A DNA stretch of 14,936 nt from an uncultured Clostridia bacterium. Lineage in GTDB: Bacteria > Bacillota > Clostridia > Christensenellales > Borkfalkiaceae. Positions 1 to 7,000 of the stretch are shown here, piece by piece; the stretch's first letter is position 1, and every line of letters starts with the position of its first letter. The position numbers were made by a program, and so were the translations under genes. The notes beneath the pieces were generated by a model. The model was not told where the DNA came from and searched no databases. It worked only from the letters and a program-made list of their open reading frames with translations. Location of the stretch: assembly GCA_937920115.1 (NCBI GenBank), contig CALGVF010000040.1, positions 1-14,936 on the forward strand, in the 5' to 3' direction.

Positions 1-1
1 T

Positions 2-430
2 GTTGACGACGACGATAAAACGGGCAACGGCGTGAATTTGCAAGTCGCTATGTATAACGATATGCGGGCTAAGGGACTTAAAATACCGATTGTCGGGGCT
101 TCCGATTGTCACAACGTGGTTTCCGAACTGTTCGGCAAGTTCTATACTTACGCTTTTTGTAAAGAAGTCGGCGAAGTCAAAGAGGCGGTTAAAAATCTTA
201 AATCGGTCGCCGTCGAGAGAATAGGAAACGAATACAGAATTTACGGCGAGTTCAGGCTCGTTCGCTACGCGAGATTTCTGACCGACAATTTCTACCCCGA
301 AATCAGGGAAATAAGAAAGGGTACGGCGGCGAAGATTGCCGAGGCGATAGAAAAAGAAGACGCGGAGATTATGTCGGCGATAGAAAGCGTGACCGAGGAA
401 TACCGAAAGGCGTTTTTCGGTAGAAAATAG
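2..430 (+). CDS. PHP-domain metal-dependent phosphoesterase, C-terminal part (5' end outside window)
   Basis: The reading frame is open from base 2, so the gene starts upstream of the window and only about 142 C-terminal residues are visible. A GTG at 32 lies inside the frame but is probably not the start. The segment IVGASDCHN resembles the last metal-binding motif (D-x-H after a short hydrophobic strand) of PHP-superfamily phosphoesterases, and it is followed by FGKFYTYAF, which fits the aromatic strand these proteins usually have after that motif. The rest is a charged helical tail. The earlier HxH motifs are off the edge, so catalytic competence cannot be judged. It stops 4 nt before a transporter gene of the organophosphate antiporter type, so the two are probably one operon: import of a phosphorylated compound and its hydrolysis would fit, but that is inference. 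Confidence 0.7.
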   Translation, partial: VDDDDKTGNGVNLQVAMYNDMRAKGLKIPIVGASDCHNVVSELFGKFYTYAFCKEVGEVKEAVKNLKSVAVERIGNEYRIYGEFRLVRYARFLTDNFYPEIREIRKGTAAKIAEAIEKEDAEIMSAIESVTEEYRKAFFGRK

Positions 431-434
431 AAAT

Positions 435-1697
435 ATGAAAGAGCAAAACGCGGATAAACGGGATAATGCGAAACAAATACTGCTTATAATAGTATGTTGG
501 CTCGTATATACCGCAAGTTACTTAGGCAAATATTGTTACAGTTGCAACTTAAACGGAATAATGGGATATTACGGAGTAAGCCACGCGGACGCGGGGCTTG
601 TTTCGACTATGTTCTTTTTCGCTTACGGGGCGGGACAGATAATAAACGGGATACTTTGCAGAAAGTATAACGCGAGGTTTATCGTAACCTTTTCGCTCGT
701 CGTGTCGGCGGGCATAAATCTCGCGGTGTTTTTTCTGCCGCCCTTTTTCACGCTCAAATACCTTTGGCTTTTAAACGGTTTTGCGCTGTCGTTTTTGTGG
801 TCGGTAATATCGGCGGTACTGAGTAAATATCTCAGCGACAAAAACCTTAAAAAGGCGGTCGTATTCATGAGTTCGAGTACGCCGATAGGAACGTTTATAG
901 CGTATATGCTCGGAGCGTTGTATTCGGGGTTTAACTATTTCAACCTGTCGTTCATGACGGGAGCGGTCGCGTTGTTTGCGTTAGGCGTAGCGTGGTTTGC
1001 GTTTTACGGAAAACTGACGAGCGGCAGGACTTACGGCGAAAGCGACGAGGCGACGGCGAAGGAAGTCGGAGCGGACGAAACGGTACTAACGGATAAAAAG
1101 AATACCCGAGAGAGAAAAAACGCAATGGCGACGCTTGTGTTCTTGGGCGTGTTTGCGGTTGTGAATAATCTCGTAAAGGACGGACTTTCGACTTGGATGC
1201 CGTCGGTGCTGAAAGAGAATTACGGGCTCGGCGACAGTCTGTCTATCGCTCTCACGCTCGCCTTGCCGTTTTTGTCGGTATTCGGGGCGTTCGTCGCGAC
1301 GTGGCTCGAAGGCAGAGTTAAGAACTTCGTATTTGCGTCGGCGATATTATTCGCGGCTTCGGCGAGTCTGATACCGATAATAATATGGGGAAAGGCGAGC
1401 GGTTTTATATTGCCGTTGTGCGTTTTTGCGCTTATAGCCCTGTTTATGACCGCCGTAAACAGCATAGTGACGGCAATGGCTCCGATGTATATGCGAAACT
1501 ATTTCTTTTCGGGAACGCTCGCGGGAATTCTGAACGGTTGTTGTTATTTAGGGAGTACGATAAGTTCGTACGGACTCGGGAAAGCGGCAGACGAATTCGG
1601 TTGGGACGCGGTATTTATAATAGTATTTGTCTGTTGTCTCGCGGCGTTGTTTCTCGGCGGCGTTTATTACACAATAAAAAAATCGAAGCGACTATAA
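435..1697 (+). CDS. MFS transporter resembling the organophosphate:phosphate antiporter (OPA/GlpT) family
   Basis: A 420-residue, very hydrophobic protein with about twelve membrane segments in two halves and a charged central loop (about residues 190-232), the usual size and plan of major facilitator transporters. The N-terminal stretch YTASYLGKYCYSCNL and the later NNLVKDGLSTWMPSVLKE line up by eye with the GlpT/UhpT regions around the first and seventh helices, so OPA-like is the best call. In GlpT those regions carry the two arginines (R45 and R269) that bind phosphate; here the aligned residues are lysines, K32 and K248, so the substrate may not be glycerol 3-phosphate. The start lies 4 nt after the PHP gene and has no clear Shine-Dalgarno site, suggesting translational coupling. 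A strong hairpin terminator follows 60 nt after the stop. Substrate unknown. Confidence 0.8.
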   Translation: MKEQNADKRDNAKQILLIIVCWLVYTASYLGKYCYSCNLNGIMGYYGVSHADAGLVSTMFFFAYGAGQIINGILCRKYNARFIVTFSLVVSAGINLAVFFLPPFFTLKYLWLLNGFALSFLWSVISAVLSKYLSDKNLKKAVVFMSSSTPIGTFIAYMLGALYSGFNYFNLSFMTGAVALFALGVAWFAFYGKLTSGRTYGESDEATAKEVGADETVLTDKKNTRERKNAMATLVFLGVFAVVNNLVKDGLSTWMPSVLKENYGLGDSLSIALTLALPFLSVFGAFVATWLEGRVKNFVFASAILFAASASLIPIIIWGKASGFILPLCVFALIALFMTAVNSIVTAMAPMYMRNYFFSGTLAGILNGCCYLGSTISSYGLGKAADEFGWDAVFIIVFVCCLAALFLGGVYYTIKKSKRL

Positions 1698-1756
1698 AAA
1701 GGCGGTACGACCGACAAAGGCGGGAAACGGCTCACATAAAATGAGCAGAAAGTCGG

Positions 1757-1787
1757 AAAAAAGACGAGCGGGAGGCTCGTCTTTTTT
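1757..1787 (+). terminator. Intrinsic terminator after the PHP-MFS unit
   Basis: Perfect inverted repeat: bases 1757-1769 (AAAAAAGACGAGC) pair with 1775-1787, with a 5-nt loop GGGAG. The seven-pair GC-containing core is flanked by an A-run on the left and a T-run on the right, so it should also work from the other strand and could stop read-through from the convergent AraC gene. Confidence 0.85.
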
Positions 1788-1889
1788 AATTGCCGAAATC
1801 GTTGCGAAAGTGTTTTTTACTTTACTTGATGCAAGGCTAAATGCCGATTTAATCGACTTATAGGGCGGCTTATGCTTAAAATATCAGAT

Positions 1890-1917
1890 AAAACTCGCGG
1901 CTTGGCGGGGCGGTTTT
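1890..1917 (-). terminator. Possible weaker terminator for the AraC-family gene
   Basis: The arms AAAAC(T)CGC (1890-1898) and GCGGTTTT (1910-1917) can pair over eight base pairs with one bulged base and an 11-nt loop. On the minus strand it follows the AraC gene by 12 nt and ends in a short T-run; on the plus strand the T-run is seven long. Weaker than the hairpin at 1757-1787, and possibly only a back-up in either direction. Confidence 0.4.
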
Positions 1918-1929
1918 TTTAGAGGGCGG

Positions 1930-2817
1930 TCAGACGTTCGTCGTGATTTCCGACCAAACAGGTAACTCGGAGGCGGTGAATAAGCGTTTTCTGAATCGCG
2001 ACGGGGTCACGCCGTATCGCTCTTTGAATATTTTGTTGAAATACGAAAGCGAACTCACTCCGCATTCCATCGATATCTCCAAAATGCTCTTTTTCGTATA
2101 GGCAAGTTGGTCTGCGGCGTGGTCGAGCCTTTTAAGATTGAGATAGTCGGTAAGAGTCATGCCCGTCCTGTCTTTAAAAACGCGGCAGATATGTTCGTGC
2201 GAGTAAAAGAACGGTTTAAGAACGTAATCAAGCCCCGAAACAAGACATTCGGCGTCGTTGAAACGATTTAAAAGCGAATTAAACCATTCCGATTGAACGT
2301 TCTGAGCGTTTTCCCTCGAATCTACTTGAAGCATGAGAAGTTGCAGGCATACGGCTTTGGCGTGAGCCATGATAAGATTTTCGTTCTTCCGTTCCGTCGC
2401 GAGAAGTTGCGATATTTTGCCGAGTCGTTCTTCGGAAATTTCGAGTTCTTTGTCAGAAAGCGTGAATTTGTAACGTAACTTTCCGCTCACGAAATCGGCA
2501 TATAAATTAGGGTCTATAAAATCGCAGAGTTGACGAAAAAAAACGGCTCGGATAACGACGTCTCTGTGCCTCGAACGATTATTCGCGTCCCTCAGAAAAC
2601 AATGAGTATCGCTCGGTTTCAAAAAATATATTTCCCCTTTCGAGAGCGTTTCGCATTTGCCGTTTATTATATGCCCGATCGACCCTTCGATCATATAAAA
2701 TATCTCGAAAAACGTGTGGTCGTGCATGGCGTCGTCCTGATTGTCGGTCGTTTTTGTGTAAAACGGGACGGACGGCGACGTGAGCCAATCGTTTAAATGC
2801 CAAATAGTGTTCGTCAT
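1930..2817 (-). CDS. AraC-family transcriptional regulator with N-terminal cupin sensor domain
   Basis: 295 residues. The N-terminal half has a cupin-like fold start with histidines H32 and H34 and E38, followed by the motif GEIYFLKPSDTH, typical of sugar-sensing AraC regulators. The C-terminal part (about 190-280) is the double helix-turn-helix: the first helix pair lies around FFYSHEHICRVFKDRTGM and the second has ILEISMECGVSSLSYFNKIF ending in the usual GVTPSRFRK. It is divergent from the rhamnosidase operon across 119 bp, so it most likely controls that operon in response to a sugar from its substrate; which sugar is unknown. The start is the ATG at 2817, since no later in-frame start would keep the cupin intact. 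There is no Shine-Dalgarno site: a near-consensus promoter (TTGACA, 17 nt, TAAAAT) ends 6 nt before the ATG, so the message is probably leaderless. Confidence 0.92.
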   Translation of the reverse strand: MTNTIWHLNDWLTSPSVPFYTKTTDNQDDAMHDHTFFEIFYMIEGSIGHIINGKCETLSKGEIYFLKPSDTHCFLRDANNRSRHRDVVIRAVFFRQLCDFIDPNLYADFVSGKLRYKFTLSDKELEISEERLGKISQLLATERKNENLIMAHAKAVCLQLLMLQVDSRENAQNVQSEWFNSLLNRFNDAECLVSGLDYVLKPFFYSHEHICRVFKDRTGMTLTDYLNLKRLDHAADQLAYTKKSILEISMECGVSSLSYFNKIFKERYGVTPSRFRKRLFTASELPVWSEITTNV

Positions 2818-2823
2818 ATTTTA

Positions 2824-2852
2824 ATTTTATCATTCGGAAATGCCGCTGTCAA
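2824..2852 (-). promoter_or_regulatory. Promoter of the AraC-family gene, placing the transcript start at the start codon
   Basis: Read on the minus strand: TTGACA (2852-2847), a 17-nt spacer, then TAAAAT (2829-2824). A second TAAAAT (2823-2818) directly abuts the ATG at 2817. With the usual 6-8 nt between the -10 box and the start of transcription, the RNA would begin at about 2816-2818, on the start codon itself. Confidence 0.7.
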
Positions 2853-2853
2853 T

Positions 2854-2881
2854 CAAAAATATCAAAATAGAGCAAAAATAT
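2854..2881. promoter_or_regulatory. Candidate AraC-regulator operator: direct repeat CAAAAATAT
   Basis: CAAAAATAT occurs at 2854-2862 and again at 2873-2881, same orientation, 19 bp apart from start to start, about two helical turns. AraC-type regulators commonly bind two direct half-sites with roughly this spacing. The pair lies next to the -35 box of the regulator gene and about 50-77 bp upstream of the predicted start of the rhamnosidase transcript, a suitable place for activation of one and autoregulation of the other. The region is AT-rich, so chance is possible. Confidence 0.35.
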
Positions 2882-2918
2882 TATCAATATCAGTAAGGAA
2901 AAGAACGCTTTTGAGGTT

Positions 2919-2924
2919 TATAAT
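2919..2924 (+). promoter_or_regulatory. -10 box of the rhamnosidase operon promoter, no recognisable -35
   Basis: A perfect TATAAT lies 12 nt before the ATG at 2937. At the expected -35 distance (2895-2902) the sequence is AAGGAAAA, nothing like TTGACA, and there is no extended -10 TG. A good -10 with no -35 fits a promoter that depends on an activator such as the divergent AraC protein. The transcript would start at about 2930-2932 and have a leader of only 5-7 nt. Confidence 0.5.
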
Positions 2925-2936
2925 TTAATCGTAATT

Positions 2937-5531
2937 ATGGAAATCGTGATAAAATGCGACAATAAGATAAATCCTGCGGCGGCAGACCGCGAAAGCGTGT
3001 GGTTTTCCGCGAGCGTGAGCGGCGGAATTGCGGACAGATTCGTTTTTTCGATAAGCAAAGCAGGCGAACTCATATATATAAAAGAGATAAAAAGCGGGTA
3101 TTTTCCCGTCTTGCGACCGAATATCGAGTTTTCGGAGAATACAAGATATCATTACGAAGCGACCGCCTATCTCGGAGAAAACGAGGTTGCTCGGAGTTCG
3201 GGAGAGTTTGTTACTGCTTTTACGCCGCGAAAGGCGAAGTGGGTCAAGGCGAAAACGGACGACGATTTTATACTCGTATTTTCAAAAACATTCGGCGTGA
3301 AGAAAAAAGACGAAAATTATCGCGTGTTTATATGCGGACTCGGTTTTTACGACGCATACTTAAACGAGGAGAAGATAACCGACGGGTATTTTCTTCCGCT
3401 CGTTTCCGATTATTCGGAAAGAAAAAACGCCGATAATCCCCTTGTTTATAAATCGGAAGGTTATAGAGTTTGTGCGAACGTGTACGATGCGGGCAATCTA
3501 ATAAAAGACGGCTTAAATACTCTCGAAATCGTCGTCGGCGACGGATATTACAGAAATCTCGATAAAGTCGAAGAACCGTTCGTTTCTTACGGCGAGAAGA
3601 AAGCGATTTTCGAGATAACATGCGGCGACGGCGAAAACGCGGAGGTAATCGCGGCGAGCGACGAATTTACGTCGGTCAGAAAGAAAAATGCGAAATCGTC
3701 GCTTTTTAACGGGGATTTTATAGATTTTACGGTCGGCGGGGACGGAAAGGAAGAGAAATGCGTTTTGTCGGAACGGGAAACGGGGCGGTTTGTTTTTCCT
3801 GCTCTCGGCTCGGATAAAATCGTATGCGAAATACCCCCTGTGAAAAAATACGTTAAAGACGGCAAAACGATTTACGACTTCGGATATAATCATTCGGGCG
3901 TTCCGCGATTCAAGGTCAAAGGAGAGAAAGGGAAAAAACTCGTTTTGTATTTCGCCGAACTTTTAAGCGAGGACGGCGAATTAAACTTAGACACCTCGTC
4001 GTGGTCGGACTACAATGAAGAGTTAAAAACGAAGCATGTGATAGTTCAGAAATCGGAATATATATTAAGCGGCGGCATCGACGAGATAAAACCGATGTTT
4101 TCATGGCGGTGTTATCGTTATTTATCCGCCGAAAGCGACGGAAATTTCGAGATAAGCGATATGAAATCGCTCTTTATAAGCGGCGATATCCGCGAAGATA
4201 TGAAATATGCCTGTTCGGAAAAGATACTCGAAGAAATTGTCGAAAAGAGCGTTTTAACTCTTAAAGACAATTTCAGAAGCGGACTTTTAACCGATTGTCC
4301 GCACAGAGAAAAACGAGCGTATACGGGCGACGGGCAGGTTGTTTGCGAGTCGGTTTTATACCTGTTCGACGGGATAAATTTTTACTCGAAATGGCTCGAC
4401 GATATTCTGCTTTCGCAAAGAGAGGACGGGTTTATACCTTATACCGCTCCGTGCATAAACGGCGGGGGCGGGTATGCGTGGAGTTTCGCAGTCGCGGAAG
4501 TTCCGAACGAACTTTACAGAATTACGGGCGATACGGAATATCTCCGCAAATCGTTTTCCGCAATCGAAAGGTGGGTAAATTATCTGTACCCCGAGATTTT
4601 CGGCGATAAGACGAAAAGAGAAAGCGGTTGGCTTCTCGGCGATTGGCTGTCGCCCGAAATGTCCGTTTTCGACGTTCGGTATATGGGGGTGTTGTGCCTT
4701 TGTAAAGCGTGCGACACGTTGGAATTTTTCGCTCGCGAACTCGGAAATTCGGATAAGGAAAAGTCGTATTCCGACATGAAGCGTAAGGTCGGAAATCTTA
4801 TCAACGAAGAGTTTTTCGACGAGAAACACGCCGTTTATTCGCAGGGCGTACAGGGCGAAAACGTTATCCCGTTGCTCTTCGGAATAGTTCCCGAGGAATA
4901 TAGGGAAAAGGTGAAAAGGAAAATACGCGAAACGTACGAAAAGAACGGGTTTAAATTCGATACGGGCATAATATCCACGCCGCTTTTAATCGACTGTCTT
5001 TGCGAGAACGGAATGGAAGAAATCGCGTATAAACTGCTTACGGCGAAAGGCTTTCCGTCTTTTGAACAGATGCTTTCGGGCGAGACGACTCTTTCCGAGC
5101 ATTGGTCGAAAAAATGGCCCGATTACAGAACGGGCAGGGGCGACGAAATAGTTAAAGGCGGGGGAGACCTTTCGCACTGTCACCCGATGTTTTCGAGCGT
5201 CGTTTCGAGAATAATAAAATACGGCACGGGGCTTAACCTTTCCGAACTTTATAAAGGAAACGTAATAATCGCTCCGAAATTTTCGGAAATCAAAAAGACG
5301 TCGGCAGAAAAGGAAACTTTGTTCGGGAAAATTCGCGTGGAGATAACCCGCGACGGCAAAGAGACGGAGATAATCGCGGAAATTCCGAGCGGACTTACCG
5401 CGGACGTAAGACTTAAAAATGCGGACGACCTTTCCGTGAACGGCGTTGCGGTTTCGGTTGTTGGCGGCGAGATGAAAAATCTGAAATTACCCGCGGGGAA
5501 TTATGTTTTCAGATACGCCGAAAAAAAATAA
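2937..5531 (+). CDS. Alpha-L-rhamnosidase, glycoside hydrolase family 78 type, cytoplasmic
   Basis: 864 residues, a normal length for GH78, with no signal peptide, so it should act inside the cell and release terminal L-rhamnose from imported glycosides. Modules in order: an N-terminal beta-sandwich (about 1-95), the rhamnosidase N domain (about 100-260, with ICGLGFYDAYLN and VGDGYYRN), a concanavalin-like sandwich (about 300-420, with YDFGYNHSGVPRFKVKG), the six-hairpin catalytic barrel (about 430-770) and a C-terminal sandwich. Catalytic-region motifs: DCPHREKRAYTGDGQ at 453-467, matching the family DCP-x-RE...TGD motif with E458 as candidate acid; LLGDW at 566-570; TTLSEHW with E721 as candidate base; SHCHPMF at 746-752. 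The start is the most upstream one in frame; there is no Shine-Dalgarno site, and GAGG at 2913 is too distant. First gene of the six-gene operon. Rhamnose specificity is by family; related sugars are possible. Confidence 0.9.
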   Translation: MEIVIKCDNKINPAAADRESVWFSASVSGGIADRFVFSISKAGELIYIKEIKSGYFPVLRPNIEFSENTRYHYEATAYLGENEVARSSGEFVTAFTPRKAKWVKAKTDDDFILVFSKTFGVKKKDENYRVFICGLGFYDAYLNEEKITDGYFLPLVSDYSERKNADNPLVYKSEGYRVCANVYDAGNLIKDGLNTLEIVVGDGYYRNLDKVEEPFVSYGEKKAIFEITCGDGENAEVIAASDEFTSVRKKNAKSSLFNGDFIDFTVGGDGKEEKCVLSERETGRFVFPALGSDKIVCEIPPVKKYVKDGKTIYDFGYNHSGVPRFKVKGEKGKKLVLYFAELLSEDGELNLDTSSWSDYNEELKTKHVIVQKSEYILSGGIDEIKPMFSWRCYRYLSAESDGNFEISDMKSLFISGDIREDMKYACSEKILEEIVEKSVLTLKDNFRSGLLTDCPHREKRAYTGDGQVVCESVLYLFDGINFYSKWLDDILLSQREDGFIPYTAPCINGGGGYAWSFAVAEVPNELYRITGDTEYLRKSFSAIERWVNYLYPEIFGDKTKRESGWLLGDWLSPEMSVFDVRYMGVLCLCKACDTLEFFARELGNSDKEKSYSDMKRKVGNLINEEFFDEKHAVYSQGVQGENVIPLLFGIVPEEYREKVKRKIRETYEKNGFKFDTGIISTPLLIDCLCENGMEEIAYKLLTAKGFPSFEQMLSGETTLSEHWSKKWPDYRTGRGDEIVKGGGDLSHCHPMFSSVVSRIIKYGTGLNLSELYKGNVIIAPKFSEIKKTSAEKETLFGKIRVEITRDGKETEIIAEIPSGLTADVRLKNADDLSVNGVAVSVVGGEMKNLKLPAGNYVFRYAEKK

Positions 5532-5551
5532 AAACACGCAGAGGTGAAAAG

Positions 5552-6991
5552 ATGAATAAAAAAGCGATAAGTTTAATTATGGCTGCGGCTCTTTGCTTCG
5601 GGCTGACCGCTTGCGGAGAATCGACGAGCGGCGGCGAAAACTCGGCGTCCGACAAGACGTCGGAGACCGTCATAGACGGAAAAGAGTTCGAGACGGACGA
5701 GCGGTTTATAAGCATAGCCGACGTTCCTCCCGTCAATTTCGACAAGTTGGACGATTACGTCGCTCTCGGATTTTCGGGTTATATTTTGACCGAAGACGGA
5801 GTGAAACTTACTAACAATGGAGCGATGACCGACGCTTATAAAAACGCGGCGGCAGCCGTTAAAAAAGCGGGACTTGACGTATATATCAGAAATCAATACA
5901 ACGACCCCGATTATTTTCAGAACGAGGACGGAGATACTCTCAGGAGTAAATTCGTGGCGGGCTATTCCTACAAAATACCCGTAAGAAATCTCACGACGGA
6001 ATTCAAAGACCTCGGAATTTCGGGCTTTTATATGGCGGACGAACCCGTTTACGACAACTTGTCCGAGTACGGCAAATTGATTAAATGGTACAACGAATAT
6101 TATTCCGATACGTACTTCCACATGAATCTGTTTCCGAGTTATGCGAAAGCGGATAATTTTTCGAGACACAGTTTTGTCGATTACGTTCAGGCGTACGTAG
6201 ACGAAATAGCGGCGAAAGTCAAAGGGAGAAAGAGCGTATGCGTCGATAACTATCCTTTTCAGACGACCGAGGCGATTCGTCCGTCCTATTTCGGCGACCT
6301 TATAATAACCGCGACCGCGACTAAGAAATACAACGAGACGGCGGACGAAAAGGACAAGGCGAATTTCGGGTTGTGCATACAGACGTTTTTCGACGGCGGA
6401 CTTACGGATATCCGCTCGAAAGCGGACGTTTCGTTCCAAATTTGTACGGGAATAGCCATGGGAGCGAAAGTTTACGAGTATTTCTGTTACGGTTCGGGAC
6501 AGGGAATGTACGGCATAATGACTTCCGCGGGCGAAAAGAGAGTTTACGATTACGTTAAAGACGGCAACGCTTATCTTGCCTTTGAAAAGGTGGTCAATTC
6601 GTTTGAATGGCAGGGCGTGAACGCCGTTGCCGCGGAGAACGAGAAAAACAGAGAAAACGCCGATTCGTTCGATACGCTTGCGGAATTTGCGTTGCGGGAT
6701 ACGGGAAAACTCGATATTTCCAAAACAAAGAGCAGGCTCGATTCGCTTATCGGTACTTATAAAAGGGGAGACAAAGACGGATATATGGTCGTCAACTGTT
6801 CGCTGCCCTCGTCGGGCAAAGGCGTGGAAGGGAGATCCAATACCGTCGACCTCTCGATAAAAAACAGTACGCAGGCTCTCGTTTACAGAATTAAAGACGG
6901 GGTTTTGGTTTCGTCCGTCGAGAAAATCGTTGACGGAACGCTCAGAATCAATCTCGGAGCGGGCGACGGGGCGTTCGTCATTCCCGCATAA
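5552..6991 (+). CDS. Surface lipoprotein with probable TIM-barrel glycoside hydrolase fold, family not recognised
   Basis: 479 residues. The start is fixed by a Shine-Dalgarno site GAGGTGA at 5541-5547. A lysine-bearing hydrophobic signal peptide ends in the lipobox LTAC with C21, then a Ser/Gly-rich linker, so the mature protein is membrane-anchored on the outer face. The body (about 55-350) reads like an alternating beta/alpha barrel: GFSGYILTEDG, AGLDVYIRNQYND, LGISGFYMADEP (D163, E164, P165), FHMNLFPSY, SVCVDNYPF and GAKVYEYFCYGSG (E309). The strand-end DEP motif and a late aromatic Y-x-Y-F strand are common in clan GH-A-like and related uncharacterised glycosidases; E164 is the likeliest acid/base. 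The last 120 residues (about 355-479) look like a beta-sandwich, as in many barrel hydrolases. It lies between the rhamnosidase and the permeases, so it may cut the glycan outside the cell before uptake. Enzyme activity is inference; a non-catalytic sugar-binding role is also possible. Confidence 0.65.
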   Translation: MNKKAISLIMAAALCFGLTACGESTSGGENSASDKTSETVIDGKEFETDERFISIADVPPVNFDKLDDYVALGFSGYILTEDGVKLTNNGAMTDAYKNAAAAVKKAGLDVYIRNQYNDPDYFQNEDGDTLRSKFVAGYSYKIPVRNLTTEFKDLGISGFYMADEPVYDNLSEYGKLIKWYNEYYSDTYFHMNLFPSYAKADNFSRHSFVDYVQAYVDEIAAKVKGRKSVCVDNYPFQTTEAIRPSYFGDLIITATATKKYNETADEKDKANFGLCIQTFFDGGLTDIRSKADVSFQICTGIAMGAKVYEYFCYGSGQGMYGIMTSAGEKRVYDYVKDGNAYLAFEKVVNSFEWQGVNAVAAENEKNRENADSFDTLAEFALRDTGKLDISKTKSRLDSLIGTYKRGDKDGYMVVNCSLPSSGKGVEGRSNTVDLSIKNSTQALVYRIKDGVLVSSVEKIVDGTLRINLGAGDGAFVIPA

Positions 6992-7000
6992 GGCGTTTTT

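Larger units (their letters stand above)
1698..1929. other. Intergenic region between convergent genes
   Basis: These 232 bases separate the MFS gene from the convergent AraC gene. They hold the strong terminator at 1757-1787 and a weaker one at 1890-1917. Between them (about 1790-1888) I see only a short 5-bp inverted repeat (AAAGT at 1807, ACTTT at 1819), and no reading frame with a convincing start or product. Confidence 0.6.

Noticed and set aside
1385..1744. A 119-codon plus-strand frame overlapping the end of the MFS gene
   Set aside because: It is Arg-rich and out of frame with a clear membrane protein, and has no ribosome site or recognisable product.
2854..2892. CRISPR-like or longer tandem repeat in the divergent promoter region
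   Set aside because: Only one 9-bp repeat pair in very AT-rich DNA; no regular array of repeats and spacers.
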